From Arthrobacter cavernae (GTDB lineage Bacteria; Actinomycetota; Actinomycetes; Actinomycetales; Micrococcaceae), in assembly GCF_017368795.1 (NCBI RefSeq), contig NZ_JAFNLL010000040.1, positions 1 to 64,000 of the forward strand: 64,000 bases of DNA, written 5' to 3'. The first letter of the stretch is position 1. Each line of letters opens with the position of its first letter. The translations under genes were made by a program, and so were the position numbers. The notes below the pieces were generated by a model. That model saw only the letters and a list, made by a program, of their open reading frames with translations. It was not told the DNA's origin and did no database searches. Of the stretch, positions 1 to 9,051 are shown piece by piece.

Positions 1-31
1 GAATGACTCACAACCAGCTTGACGATGAGGG

Positions 32-99
32 GCTCTCTCACTTTTCTCGGGCAAGTGAGAGAGCGTCAGGGGAAATGCCCCCAAAAGTGAGAGAGCGTC
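32..99. repeat. Short hairpin repeat with three copies of an AAGTGAGAGAGCGTC-type unit
   Basis: The segment 32-45 reads GCTCTCTCACTTTT and its exact reverse complement is at 83-96. A further direct copy (AAGTGAGAGAGCGTC) lies at 53-67. The unit can therefore fold in two alternative hairpins (32-43 with 53-64, or 32-45 with 83-96). It sits just beyond the stop codon of the leftward NmrA-like gene, so it could end that transcript, though there is no T-run. The repeated, intergenic, palindromic layout resembles dispersed REP-like elements; that it is dispersed in this genome is inference. Confidence 0.6.
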
Positions 100-109
100 G
101 GGACGTCCG

Positions 110-973
110 TCAGACGGCGGCGACGGCCGAACGGACGGCCACCGGCATCGGCGTGGTGGGCCGGCCGATCAGTTCGCGGAGATCGGAGCCGCTGACCAGG
201 AGGTCGCCGCGGGCAATGCCCAGGTCCGAGTCCGCCAGGATGTCGGCGAAGGGCTGCGGCACGCCGAAGCCGGCCAGAAGTCCGGCGTAGTCGCTGGCCG
301 GAAGATCCTGGTAGGCCACCGGCTTGTTGGCTGCTGCGCTGATTTCCTGGGCCAGTTCGGTGAGGGTAAAAGCGTGGTCCCCGCCGAGCTCGTAGACCTT
401 GCCGGCCTGGTTGTCGGCAACGAGTACAGCGGCGGCGGCTTCGGCATAGTCCGAGCGGGACGCAGCACTGATTTTGCCTTCGCCGGCACTCCCGGCCAGG
501 GCGCCCTGGGCCAGCGTGCCCTGCAGCTGCTCGGTGTAGTTTTCGAGGTACCAGCCGTTGCGGAGGATGGCGATCGGGACACCGGAATCCTTCAGGATAG
601 CTTCCGTTGCCTGGTGCTCGGCGGCGAGCTTCATACCGGTGGTGTCAGCGTTGGCGATGCTGGTGTAGGCGATCAGCTCCACACCGGCAGCCGCGGCCGC
701 CGCAATGACAGTGCGGTGCTGGTCCACGCGCTGGCCAACCTCGCTGCCGGAAATAAGGAGGACTTTGCTGGCGCCTTCCAGCGCCTGCGCCACGGAGGCG
801 GCGTCCGAGTAATCCATTGTCCTGACCTGCACGCCGCGTGCGGCGAAGTCGGCCAGCTTCTCGATGGAACGGCCGGCGGCCACAATTTCGGCAGGCGGTA
901 CATTGCGCTGCAGCAGGGCCTCGACGACGTGGCGGCCAAGCTGTCCGGTTGCTCCAGTGATGACAATGCTCAT
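110..973 (-). CDS. NmrA-family NAD(P)H:quinone reductase-like SDR protein
   Basis: The 287-aa protein starts with a Rossmann dinucleotide motif (ITGATGQLGRH, Gly7/Gly10/Gly13), as in the atypical SDR NmrA/QorB(YtfG) family, which reduces quinones or senses NAD(P) in the cytoplasm. There is no SDR Tyr-x-x-x-Lys pair, as usual for this subfamily. I chose the ATG at 973 because a GAAAGGAA ribosome site precedes it; the open frame continues upstream without homology. It is divergent from an HxlR regulator 117 bp away, a pairing typical of quinone- or electrophile-responsive circuits. Substrate is not deducible. Confidence 0.85.
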   Translation of the reverse strand: MSIVITGATGQLGRHVVEALLQRNVPPAEIVAAGRSIEKLADFAARGVQVRTMDYSDAASVAQALEGASKVLLISGSEVGQRVDQHRTVIAAAAAAGVELIAYTSIANADTTGMKLAAEHQATEAILKDSGVPIAILRNGWYLENYTEQLQGTLAQGALAGSAGEGKISAASRSDYAEAAAAVLVADNQAGKVYELGGDHAFTLTELAQEISAAANKPVAYQDLPASDYAGLLAGFGVPQPFADILADSDLGIARGDLLVSGSDLRELIGRPTTPMPVAVRSAVAAV

Positions 974-1066
974 GGTTGGGTTCCTTTCACCATTTGTTAG
1001 GGGGTCACCCTCCACAACCAGCCATCCCGCCGAATACTTCCTGAAAGTCTGTACGCACTTTGAAGT

Positions 1067-1080
1067 AAGGTACTCACCTT
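1067..1080. promoter_or_regulatory. Putative HxlR operator between the divergent genes
   Basis: AAGGT-ACTC-ACCTT is a perfect 5-bp inverted repeat in the intergenic region, and GTAC half sites lie close by (around 1051 and 1070). Its position directly in front of the HxlR start and upstream of the reductase fits an autoregulatory operator. Function is inferred from position only. Confidence 0.4.
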
Positions 1081-1090
1081 TTGGTAAGTT

Positions 1091-1486
1091 ATGGGTATGG
1101 AAAGAAGCACTCTGGACACTCGCTTGCACGCTCACTTGCCGGATGGACTGGCCGACGGCGTGTTCCCGGCAGGGTGCCCCAGCCGCACCGTCCTGGACCA
1201 CATCACCAGCAAATGGGGAGTGCTGATCCTGCTCTCACTCTCGGAAGGTGAACAGCGCTGGAGCGAACTCCGGCGCCGCGCGGAGGGCATCAGCGAGAAG
1301 ATGCTGGCCCAGACACTTAAGACCCTGGAGCGCGACGGGCTGGTGCTGCGCAAGGCCCAGCCGGTCATTCCGCCCCGTGTGGACTACAGCCTCACCGAGC
1401 GCGGCCATGAACTGTCCGACCTGTTGGTTCCACTGGTCACCTGGGCCTATAACAACGCCGACGACATTATTAACGGCCAGCGCTGA
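1091..1486 (+). CDS. HxlR-family (DUF24) winged-helix regulator
   Basis: The 131-aa protein has the HxlR layout: a CPSR motif with Cys29 near the N-terminus, the helix KWGVLIL, the recognition region ending SEKMLAQTLKTLERDGLV, and a wing leading to Y-S-L-T-x-R-G. In YodB/QorR-type members the N-terminal Cys senses quinones, aldehydes or hypochlorite; that Cys is present here. It probably represses the divergent reductase. The start could be 1091 or the ATG at 1097; no clear ribosome site separates them, and a leaderless mRNA is possible. Confidence 0.88.
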   Translation: MGMERSTLDTRLHAHLPDGLADGVFPAGCPSRTVLDHITSKWGVLILLSLSEGEQRWSELRRRAEGISEKMLAQTLKTLERDGLVLRKAQPVIPPRVDYSLTERGHELSDLLVPLVTWAYNNADDIINGQR

Positions 1487-1526
1487 CAAGACACGCCGGA
1501 GTTGAGATCAGTCGTCAGGGCGGTCT

Positions 1527-1544
1527 CACGAACGGCCGTTCGTG
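1527..1544. promoter_or_regulatory. 18-bp perfect palindrome (operator-like)
   Basis: CACGAACGGCCGTTCGTG reads identically on both strands. Sites of this form (GAACG-centre-CGTTC) are typical TetR-family operators, but no TetR gene is adjacent. It lies in the 119-bp gap between the HxlR gene and a decayed SDR gene, so it may be a relic or the operator of a distant regulator. Confidence 0.4.
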
Positions 1545-1605
1545 GACACCATCTGGACGATGCGATTGAACGCCGATCCGACCGCGAACCGCGCCGCTGC
1601 GGCCG

Positions 1606-2100
1606 TCACATGACGCCGCCGCCGGCGCCGATGTTCTGAGCGGTGACCCAGGACGCGGCGGTGGTGCCGGTCAGGAGCAGGCGGGTGCCGCCGGAGGAGA
1701 TCGCGATGATCCGTCCGTTCTCGCGCACTCGGGCGGCAGCTTGCTGCAGGACCAGGAACGCTCCACGGGTGTTGGTGTCGAAGGTGTCCTGGTAGTCCTC
1801 GAGCGTGTAGTCAGCGAAGGGCTTGTTGATCACGATCGCCGCGTTGGACACGACGATGTCGAGCGGACCGAGTTCCGCTTCGGCTTGGTCAAACATGCGG
1901 GGAACGGCAGCCAGGTCGGACACGTCGCCGGGAACGGCGACGGCACGGCCGCCTGCTGCGGTGATGGTGTTCACGACGTCTTCGGCGGCAGCCTTGTTGC
2001 CGCGGTAGTTGATCGCGACGGCGGCGCCGCGGGCGGCCAGTCCCTCGGCGATCGCGCGGCCGATGCCGCGGGACGCTCCTGTGATCAGGATGTGGTCGGG
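1606..2100 (-). pseudogene. SDR-family oxidoreductase with internal deletion
   Basis: The frame begins with a cofactor motif (ILITGASRGIGRA) and continues through DIVVSNAA and NGRIIAISSGG like a classical SDR. It then jumps directly to a terminal ASWVTAQNIGAGGG, the motif found at the very end of these enzymes. About 70 residues, including the catalytic Tyr-x-x-x-Lys and the substrate region, are missing, leaving about 160 aa instead of about 245. I also find no ATG, GTG or TTG in frame near the homology start; the 5' end overlaps the stop of the upstream MFS gene. Most likely a nonfunctional remnant, formerly the last gene of the two-transporter operon. Confidence 0.75.
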
Positions 2101-3296
2101 CGTTCGGCGGGGTCTGGGTGATACGACGATCGGTCGGGAATGTGCAGTGCGTGGCGTCGGCCGTTGGCCCAGATGGCGAGGCCGAGCAGGGAGAGGAGGG
2201 TCCCGGTGAGAGTAACGGCGCTCCAGCCGCCGACGCTCCAGAGGAGTCCGGCGAGAGTCGAACCGATGGCCCCGCCGAGGAAGTTGGTACAGACGAAGGC
2301 GGTGTTGAGACGGCTTCGCGCGGTCGGGTCGACGGAAAAGAGTCGGGTCTGGTTCAGCAAGTTCAGTCCCTGGATGGCGATGTCGATGACGACGACGACG
2401 GCGATGACGCCGATGAGCCACTGTCCGGTGAGGGCGGCCGTAATCCACGAAGCAAGCGCGAGAGCCCACGCGATGCCCGTCGTGGGCAGGGACCAGCCTC
2501 GGTCGTGGAGGCGTCCGGCGCGTTGTGCGGCGACCACTCCGGCGAGCCCTGCCAGGCCAAACAGGCCGATGATGCTGGCTGGGTAGGAGTACGGGGGTGT
2601 GCTGAGTAGGAAGGTCAGCGACGTCCAGAACATGGTGAAGGTCGCGAAGCCGGTCGCCGCGAGGGCGAGGGTCCAGCGGACGGTGCGTTCGCGGCGGATG
2701 GCCAGGAAGACGGATGCAATCAATGCAGGGTACGGGATGCTCGCCTTGGCCGGCAGGGCCGGGATGCGTCGTCGGAGGATGATCGCGAAGACGGCGGCGG
2801 CAATCGCCGCGATTGCGAAGATCGCACGCCAGCCCGCGATGTCGGCGACGAGTCCGCTGATGGTGCGGGAGAGCAGGATGGCGGTGAGCATCCCGGACGC
2901 GACGGTTCCGACGATGCGGCCGCGCGTGGCGTCGTCGGCGAGGTCTCCGGCGAGGGGTGTGAGCAGCTGGCCGGACACGGTCGTCAATCCGATCAGGGCG
3001 TTCGCGGCCAGCAGGACGCCGAAGTTCGGTGCCACGGCGCTGGCCGTCAGGGCGATCACTGCTGTGCCGAGGACGGCGGGGACGAGCTTGCGGCGGTCGA
3101 GGACGTCGCCGAGAGGGACCACGAGGAGGATGCCGAGGGCGTAGCCGAGTTGGGTGACGGTCACCAGCCAGCCGGTGGCCGCGGTGCTCACGCCGAGGTC
3201 CTCACTGATGAAACCGAGCAGGGGCTGGGTCCAGTAGAGGTTGCCGACCGCGGCACCTCCGGCGATGGCGAACAGAAGAGTCAATCCGGGTGTCAT
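2085..3296 (-). CDS. MFS transporter, drug-efflux type
   Basis: A 403-aa, 12-helix major facilitator with the loop 2-3 motif GDVLDRRK and the TMH5 region typical of drug:H+ antiporters of the YnfM/AraJ type. Its ATG overlaps the stop codon of the next upstream MFS gene in an ATGA arrangement, indicating translational coupling, and the broken SDR gene follows. Substrate unknown; two tandem exporters next to an HTH regulator suggest export of a toxic or signalling compound. Confidence 0.85.
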   Translation of the reverse strand: MTPGLTLLFAIAGGAAVGNLYWTQPLLGFISEDLGVSTAATGWLVTVTQLGYALGILLVVPLGDVLDRRKLVPAVLGTAVIALTASAVAPNFGVLLAANALIGLTTVSGQLLTPLAGDLADDATRGRIVGTVASGMLTAILLSRTISGLVADIAGWRAIFAIAAIAAAVFAIILRRRIPALPAKASIPYPALIASVFLAIRRERTVRWTLALAATGFATFTMFWTSLTFLLSTPPYSYPASIIGLFGLAGLAGVVAAQRAGRLHDRGWSLPTTGIAWALALASWITAALTGQWLIGVIAVVVVIDIAIQGLNLLNQTRLFSVDPTARSRLNTAFVCTNFLGGAIGSTLAGLLWSVGGWSAVTLTGTLLSLLGLAIWANGRRHALHIPDRSSYHPDPAERPTTS

Positions 3297-4510
3297 GATG
3301 CTGTGTCCAGCGTCGGACGGTCCCGGCGGGCCTGTTTCGCGGCGAGAACAACCAGCGGGATCAGGCCGAGGACGACCATGACGACGCTGACCACGGCCGG
3401 ACCGATGGCACCGAGATCGGATTTGAGAGCCTCACCGGCGGTGACGGATCCGACCGCGGTTCCGGCGTTGAACGCGGACACCGCCAGGGCGGCTGCGAGG
3501 GTCGGCGCGTTCCGGGCGAAGGCTACGGCCATCCCGGTCGCGACCGGCGGGATCGCCATTCCGGAGATCCCGAGCAGAAACACGAGCACGACGGTGACCG
3601 CCGCTAACGCCGACAAGGGGATCAGTAGGAGCAGCACCACACCGGCAATGAGCGCGGCAACTACGAACGTCCTAACCGGGCGCCGGTCGCCGAAGCGGCC
3701 GCCGGCGTTCGTGCCGATCAGCGCCCCGACGCCGAAGCCGGCGAGCACCAGCGGCACCGCCCAGCCCGGAAGCCCGGTCCGGTCCGTGAGCAGGGGCGAG
3801 ATGAAGCTGAACGTCGCCATCACCGCTCCGCTGATCAGCGCCGTGGCCCCGAACAGCAGCCACGTCCGGCCGTCACGCAGCGCATTCAGCTCCGAAAGTA
3901 CCGACGCCGTCTCGCCCTTCTCATCCGCGGGAGCAAACCGGCCGATGACGATGGCCGCTACAGTGGCCAGCACCGCGATCGCCCAAAATGCTCCCCGCCA
4001 GCCGATCGATTGCCCCAGCCACGACCCCAATGGCACACCGGCGACGGTCGCCAAGCCTACGCCGCTCATCATCACGCCCAGAGCGCGCGAGCTCGCCGCC
4101 GGACCCGCAGCCTTCGTCGCGACAACGGATGCGACCGCCCAGAACGCGCCGGTGACCAGCGCCGTCAGCACCCGCGCCGCCAGCACGACTGCGAACGAGG
4201 TGCTCAACGCAGCGACCACGTGCCCCAGCGCGAACACGGCCAGTGCAGCGACGAGGGTCGCTCGTCGCGGCAACCGCAACGTCACGACCGCCATCCCGGG
4301 CGCCCCCACGATCATCCCAACCGCGAACGCCGTGATCAGCAGGCCGATCTGCGCCACACCCACTCCGAGATCGGAGGCCATCTCCTGGATCAGACCCGCG
4401 ACGATGAACTCCGTCGTGATCATCAGGAACGTCCCGACCGCGAGCAGCGGCACCACCAGGGGCAGCCGCGGGCTTCCAGTACGAGTCGTCAGGGAATCGG
4501 TCAGGGTCAC
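3293..4510 (-). CDS. MFS transporter, AraJ/Cmx-like efflux protein
   Basis: A 405-aa 12-TM MFS protein. The N-terminal helix (MITTEFIVAGLIQEMA) resembles the F-x-x-G/A-L-x-x-x-A motif of AraJ/NepI/Cmx-type exporters, which eject sugars, purine nucleosides or chloramphenicol. I chose the GTG at 4510, preceded by GAAAGG; the much longer open frame upstream crosses the divergent regulator promoter. It is the first gene of a leftward operon and is divergent from the regulator at 4679. Substrate cannot be assigned. Confidence 0.85.
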   Translation of the reverse strand: MTLTDSLTTRTGSPRLPLVVPLLAVGTFLMITTEFIVAGLIQEMASDLGVGVAQIGLLITAFAVGMIVGAPGMAVVTLRLPRRATLVAALAVFALGHVVAALSTSFAVVLAARVLTALVTGAFWAVASVVATKAAGPAASSRALGVMMSGVGLATVAGVPLGSWLGQSIGWRGAFWAIAVLATVAAIVIGRFAPADEKGETASVLSELNALRDGRTWLLFGATALISGAVMATFSFISPLLTDRTGLPGWAVPLVLAGFGVGALIGTNAGGRFGDRRPVRTFVVAALIAGVVLLLLIPLSALAAVTVVLVFLLGISGMAIPPVATGMAVAFARNAPTLAAALAVSAFNAGTAVGSVTAGEALKSDLGAIGPAVVSVVMVVLGLIPLVVLAAKQARRDRPTLDTAS

Positions 4511-4678
4511 GGCACGGCGCCTTTCGGGGAGATTCGTTCGGAGGAACCCGAACGTTGCATGCTGACCATGCAACCATTCGGCGGCCGCGCGCGGCAGACC
4601 CGCAGCGACCCCGGTTCCGACGGAACCAGGGTCCGGCAGAACACCCCTAATGCGCGGCCAACGCCGTACCGTAGGTGC

Positions 4679-5572
4679 ATGGACAACAAGGCAGAGATCC
4701 GCGACTTCCTCGCCAGCCGGCGCGCCCGCGTCACCCCGGAACAGGCCGGTGTCCCGACCTTCGGCGGCATCCGGCGCGTCCCCGGACTGCGCCGCGAAGA
4801 AGTCGCGCACCTCGCCGGCGTCAGCGTCGACTACTACAACCGACTCGAACGCGGCAAAGCCACCGGCATCTCCCCGGAAGTACTCGACGCCGTCTCCCGG
4901 GCACTGCAGCTCGACGACGTCGAACGCGAGCACCTGCGCAACCTCTTCGAAGCCGTCCGCCCCGCACCGATACGTGCGCCGAGATCACGCACACGTCAGG
5001 TAATCCGACCCACCATTCAGATGGTCGTCGACGCGATCACGATCCCCGCGTTCGTCCAAAACAGCAGACTCGAGATCCTCGCCGCGAACACCCTCGGACA
5101 CGCCCTCTACGCCGACGGCACCCAGAAACTGACGCTGCCGTTCAGCATGCCGCGATTCCTCTTCCTCGACCCGCGCACGCCCGAATTCTTCGGCGACTGG
5201 GCCCGCGCCGCCCGCAACCAAGTCGCACTCCTCCGCGCCGCGGCCGGGCGGGCGCCCGACGACACCGAACTCATGGCCCTCATCGGAGAGCTGTCGACCC
5301 GATCCGCGCAGTTCCGCGAACTCTGGGCCTCCCACGACGTCCTCAAATACCGGGAAGGGCTCAAGCAGTACCACCACCCCGCCGTCGGCGACGTCCAGTT
5401 CATCGGCGAATCCTTTGACCTCTCCAAGGACGAGGACCTCGCCCTCCTGATCTACACCTACGAACCCAACACCCCTACCGAGCAGGCGATGACCCTCCTG
5501 GCAAGCTGGTTCACCCCGAGCGCAGAAGCCACCGCTCTGCACGCCGACCGCGAGATCGACCGAGCCGAGTGA
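4679..5572 (+). CDS. HTH regulator with MmyB-like ligand-binding domain
   Basis: 297 aa. The N-terminal XRE-type helix-turn-helix contains GLRREEVAHLAGVSVDYYNRLERG, shared by a very common actinobacterial regulator family. The C-terminal 170 residues fit the PAS-like MmyB ligand domain, with FVQNSRLEILAANTLGHALY as its first strand/helix. Members typically repress a divergent efflux or reductase gene; here the divergent partners are the two MFS genes. I used the ATG at 4679; the upstream open frame is antisense to the exporter. Confidence 0.88.
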   Translation: MDNKAEIRDFLASRRARVTPEQAGVPTFGGIRRVPGLRREEVAHLAGVSVDYYNRLERGKATGISPEVLDAVSRALQLDDVEREHLRNLFEAVRPAPIRAPRSRTRQVIRPTIQMVVDAITIPAFVQNSRLEILAANTLGHALYADGTQKLTLPFSMPRFLFLDPRTPEFFGDWARAARNQVALLRAAAGRAPDDTELMALIGELSTRSAQFRELWASHDVLKYREGLKQYHHPAVGDVQFIGESFDLSKDEDLALLIYTYEPNTPTEQAMTLLASWFTPSAEATALHADREIDRAE

Positions 5573-6073
5573 ACCCGGCCGAGCGATCCGCATGAACAGA
5601 GCCATGTCGGCCGTCAGGATCGCAACGGACGGCACCCGATCCGCCACCGACCGCTGGCATAGAACTGCCAAATAGCAACGACTCACAGGCTACGGCTGCC
5701 TACCCTCATTTCAATGGAGGTGTCGGCCTGCGGCGACGACCACTCGGGTACGCTCACGGTCCCTCGCCGGCCAAATAGCGCTGCGATAAATGAACCAGAT
5801 AACTCTGCGATTCACATCTTTTGAATGAGCCGGCTGGTTTGTAACGAATACGTTTTTGAATCGCGGCTCCGAGCGTTCAGCACCCGTTCGTTGGGCATGC
5901 TCAAGGGTGAACTTGCTCCAGTTCGTGAACTTCGTGGGTGTGGATGGACGGGTACTGAACGAAACTTCGACTCGATCCATTAGCCTTCCTCCGCTCATGG
6001 CTAGCAACGTTCGACGCGGTCGGCAGTGATGAGAATTCATCCTGCTGGTCGCCGTGCATGGGACCATGCAGAT
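5573..6073. other. Intergenic stretch without a supported gene
   Basis: About 500 bp of visibly lower GC than the surroundings. It holds only open frames that look like chance frames, for example a leftward 157-aa frame at 5711-6184 lacking recognisable motifs and overlapping the next gene. I see no RNA gene or clear repeat. It may be the relic of an older insertion. Confidence 0.4.
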
Positions 6074-6544
6074 ATGACCCGACCACGAGCGCCGCTTCCC
6101 CCACGGAGCTACAGCCCAACAGTTCAAGGGCTTGGCGGGGACCCAGCCATCCTTATTGAGTCCTTGGAGATCCGCCCGGGCCAAAAGATCTGCCTGACAT
6201 TCGAGAGGGCCGATCCTTCATGGCGCCAAGGTCTGTTCCTGGGAACTGCTGGCTTGTTGTCCGCTGCCGGCGCCACCTCGCCTCAATTGAACCTTTGGAC
6301 GGATTCGGCTCCGGCTACAGTCCTTATCGATGTTCTTGAGACGGACGGTTCGCTGGTTTTCTACAACATCTGGGATTCAGGCCGTGGACGGCGATCGCAG
6401 AGCCACACCTCGGGAATGATCCTCGAGCAGCTGGCCGACGACGAGCGCCGGTATAGGTGCACGGACTTTGGCCTAACTCCAGACTTCGGAAAACTCGTGT
6501 TCCGAATATCCTTCCCCACGGGAACCCGCCATCCACGGCTGTGA
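6074..6544 (+). CDS. Conserved-looking hypothetical protein
   Basis: A 156-aa protein whose pattern (LEIRPGQKICLTFERADPSW, ETDGSLVFYNIWDSGRG, SHTSGMILEQL, YRCTDFGLTPDFGKLVFRI) looks like a soluble beta-rich domain with many charged and aromatic residues. I do not recognise the family. An alternative start at 6026 would add 16 residues that look less protein-like. It stands alone between the regulator upstream and a convergent dehydrogenase downstream, in a locally lower-GC stretch that may be acquired. Confidence 0.6.
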   Translation: MTRPRAPLPPRSYSPTVQGLGGDPAILIESLEIRPGQKICLTFERADPSWRQGLFLGTAGLLSAAGATSPQLNLWTDSAPATVLIDVLETDGSLVFYNIWDSGRGRRSQSHTSGMILEQLADDERRYRCTDFGLTPDFGKLVFRISFPTGTRHPRL

Positions 6545-6725
6545 ATTAACCGCCATTCTCAACCAACAGTCACACGCTGACCAGCACCAAAAGTCAACGG
6601 GTTTCGAAAAGCTCAACCACTGGACGGGCGCCGGGGGGTCAAGCACCGGGCGGCGATAGTGATGCGGAAGCATGCGTCAAAAGCGACGAAGGAGCTAGCA
6701 TGCGTGGGCCCACGCCGTCAGGGTT

Positions 6726-6749
6726 CCTAACCGAGCTTGCGAGGTTAGG
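6726..6749. terminator. Hairpin between convergent genes
   Basis: CCTAACC (6726-6732) and GGTTAGG (6743-6749) form a perfect 7-bp stem with a 10-nt loop, placed between the rightward gene ending at 6544 and the leftward gene ending at 6791. There is no T-run, so a role as a bidirectional terminator is only suggested. Confidence 0.4.
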
Positions 6750-6790
6750 GAGACGGCGGGGAGGATTGCTGTCGCCGCCCGGACCCAGGA

Positions 6791-7540
6791 CTACCTGGCG
6801 GACCAGCCGCCGTCCATGGTGTAGCTCGCGCCGGTGACCATCCCGGCGTCGTCGGAGGCCAGCCAGGCTGCCAGCGACGCAACCTCAGCCGGCTCCACAA
6901 GACGCTTCACCGCCGACTCCGTCAGCATCACCCTGGCCAGGACCTCGGATTCGGGAATGCCGTGCAGCAGGGCCTGGTCCGCGATCTGTTTCTCCACCAG
7001 CGGCGTGCGCACGTACCCGGGGTTGATGCAGTTAGAAGTCACCCCTTGCGGCCCGCCCTCGAGCGCCGTCACCTTGCTGAGCCCCTCCAGCCCGTGCTTG
7101 GCCGAGACATATGCGCTCTTGTACGCGGAGGCCCGGAGCCCATGCACGGAGGAAATGTTGATGATGCGGCCGAAGCCGTTGGCGTACATGTGCGGCAGCG
7201 CGGCCCGGATGAGCAGGAACGGAGCCTCCAGCATCAAGGCCAGGATGCGCCGGAATTCCGCTGGCTCGAACTCCTCGATGGGCGCCACTTTCTGGATACC
7301 GGCGTTGTTGATGAGGATGTCGCAGTCCAACTGGAGGGACGCCAGGGCGTCCACGTCCAGCAGGTCCACGGACCAGGCGGTGCCGCCCAGCTCGTCGGCG
7401 AGCGCCGCGGCTCCGGGGGCGTCGACGTCGGCCACCACCACCTTCGCGCCCCGGGCAGCGAGCGCCCGGGCACAGGCTGCCCCGATCCCGCTCGCCCCGC
7501 CGGTCACCAAGGCCTTGCGTCCGTTCAAACTGTTTTCCAT
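6791..7540 (-). CDS. bdhA: 3-hydroxybutyrate dehydrogenase (classical SDR)
   Basis: A 249-aa short-chain dehydrogenase with TGGASGIGAA (cofactor), ILINNAG, and catalytic YVSAKHG. The stretches QKVAPIEEF and ISSVHGLRASAYKSAYVSAKHGL are those of D-3-hydroxybutyrate dehydrogenases, which oxidise 3-hydroxybutyrate to acetoacetate with NAD+. The gene overlaps the stop of the upstream MHS transporter (TGATG), so uptake and oxidation are probably coupled. Substrate is from family resemblance; another 3-hydroxyacid is possible. Confidence 0.85.
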   Translation of the reverse strand: MENSLNGRKALVTGGASGIGAACARALAARGAKVVVADVDAPGAAALADELGGTAWSVDLLDVDALASLQLDCDILINNAGIQKVAPIEEFEPAEFRRILALMLEAPFLLIRAALPHMYANGFGRIINISSVHGLRASAYKSAYVSAKHGLEGLSKVTALEGGPQGVTSNCINPGYVRTPLVEKQIADQALLHGIPESEVLARVMLTESAVKRLVEPAEVASLAAWLASDDAGMVTGASYTMDGGWSAR

Positions 7541-8922
7541 CAGCGTGAGCCGGCCGGCGCGAGGCCATGCCGCACGGCGTCGGCCTTATCAAGGTCCTCG
7601 AGCGCCACGCCGCGGGTTTCCTTCAGGCTCAGCACCGCAACCGTGGTGATGGCGCAGGCGACCACCAGGTAGATCGCGGTGGGAACCCAGGAGCCGGTGT
7701 CCTTGAGCCATTGCGTGGCCAGCAGCGGCGCCAGCGAGCCGGCGAAGATCGAGGTGACCTGGGAGCCGAGCGAAACACCGGAGTAGCGCATGCGCGTGGG
7801 GAAGAGCTCGGCCATGATGGCCGGCTGGCCGGCGTACATGAACGCGTGCAGGCACAGGCCGATGGTCACGGCCAGCACGATCACCACGGCGTTGCGGGTA
7901 TCGAACATCGGGAAGGCGAAGAACGGCCAGGTGGCACCGGCCACCGCACCCACCAGGTACACGGGCTTGCGTCCCCAGGTGTCCACGAGCCGTCCCACCT
8001 GCGGGATGACCAGGAAGTGGATGACGTGGGCGATCAGGAGGGCCAGCAGCAGGGAAGAGGTGTCGTACTTGTGGACGCTCTTGAGGTAGACGATCGCGAA
8101 GCTCACCACCAGGTAGTACATGATGTTTTCGGCGAAGCGCAGGCCCATTGCCTGCAGGATGCCCTTGGGGTACTTGCGGATGACCTCGCCGACGCCGTAG
8201 CTGACGGCCTGCTCCTTCTCCAGCTGGGCTTTCGCTTCCAGGAAGATGGGCGCCTCGGTGACGTGCGTGCGGATGTAGTAGCCGACGAACACGATCACGG
8301 CGGAGAGCCAGAACGCCACGCGCCAGCCCCAGCCGAGGAACGCCTCGCTGCTCAGGACGCTGGACATGGTGAACAGGACCGCAGTTGCCAGCAGGTTGCC
8401 CACCGGCACGGCGGCCTGCGGCCAGCTGGACCAGAAGCCGCGGGACGTGTTGGGGCTGTGTTCTGCCACCAGCAGCACCGCGCCGCCCCACTCACCGCCG
8501 AGCGCGAAGCCCTGGATGAAGCGCAGCGCCACCAGCAGGGACGGTGCCAGGTAGCCGATGTCAGCGAAGCCCGGGAGGCAGCCCATCAGGAACGTGGCCA
8601 CGCCCACGATCACGATGGTCAGCTGCAGCGTGGGCTTGCGGCCCAGCTTGTCGCCGATCTGGCCGAACACGATGCCGCCCAGCGGCCTGGCCACGAAGCC
8701 CACCGCGTAGGTCACGAATGCCTGGATGATGCCGTCCAGTTCGTTGCCGGTGCTGGGGAAGAAGTACTTGCCGAACACCAGGGTGGCGGCGGTGGCGTAG
8801 AGGAAGAACTCATACCACTCCACCACTGTGCCCACCATCGAGGCCGCCACGATCTTCTTCAGGCCCGAGCCCTTGCCGGCGCCCTGCCCGGCTGCTGTCC
8901 CGGAGCGTTGCTCTACGCTCAT
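7540..8922 (-). CDS. MHS-family MFS transporter
   Basis: 460 aa with the metabolite:H+ symporter hallmarks: VVEWYEFFLYATAATLVF at the first helix, FARPLGG/GDKLGRKPTL loop motif and a long hydrophobic run of 12 helices. I prefer the ATG at 8922 over the one at 8928 because the AAGGAG site abuts 8928 but lies 6 nt from 8922. It precedes and overlaps the 3-hydroxybutyrate dehydrogenase gene, so it probably imports that acid or a related short organic acid. The LysR gene is divergent from it. Confidence 0.85.
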   Translation of the reverse strand: MSVEQRSGTAAGQGAGKGSGLKKIVAASMVGTVVEWYEFFLYATAATLVFGKYFFPSTGNELDGIIQAFVTYAVGFVARPLGGIVFGQIGDKLGRKPTLQLTIVIVGVATFLMGCLPGFADIGYLAPSLLVALRFIQGFALGGEWGGAVLLVAEHSPNTSRGFWSSWPQAAVPVGNLLATAVLFTMSSVLSSEAFLGWGWRVAFWLSAVIVFVGYYIRTHVTEAPIFLEAKAQLEKEQAVSYGVGEVIRKYPKGILQAMGLRFAENIMYYLVVSFAIVYLKSVHKYDTSSLLLALLIAHVIHFLVIPQVGRLVDTWGRKPVYLVGAVAGATWPFFAFPMFDTRNAVVIVLAVTIGLCLHAFMYAGQPAIMAELFPTRMRYSGVSLGSQVTSIFAGSLAPLLATQWLKDTGSWVPTAIYLVVACAITTVAVLSLKETRGVALEDLDKADAVRHGLAPAGSR

Positions 8923-9051
8923 GTCCATCTCCTTGGTGTCCTCGTTGACACGTGCTGTGGTCCACAGCACGGAATGCTCCACTGAGTATTGCCGCAGATT
9001 CCAGGCCTCTCAATGACCAAAAGGGCACCAAGTGTGTGCAGAATTGCAGAT

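Noticed and set aside
5711..6184. A leftward 157-aa frame
   Set aside because: No motifs, no ribosome site, and overlaps the better-supported 6074-6544 gene.
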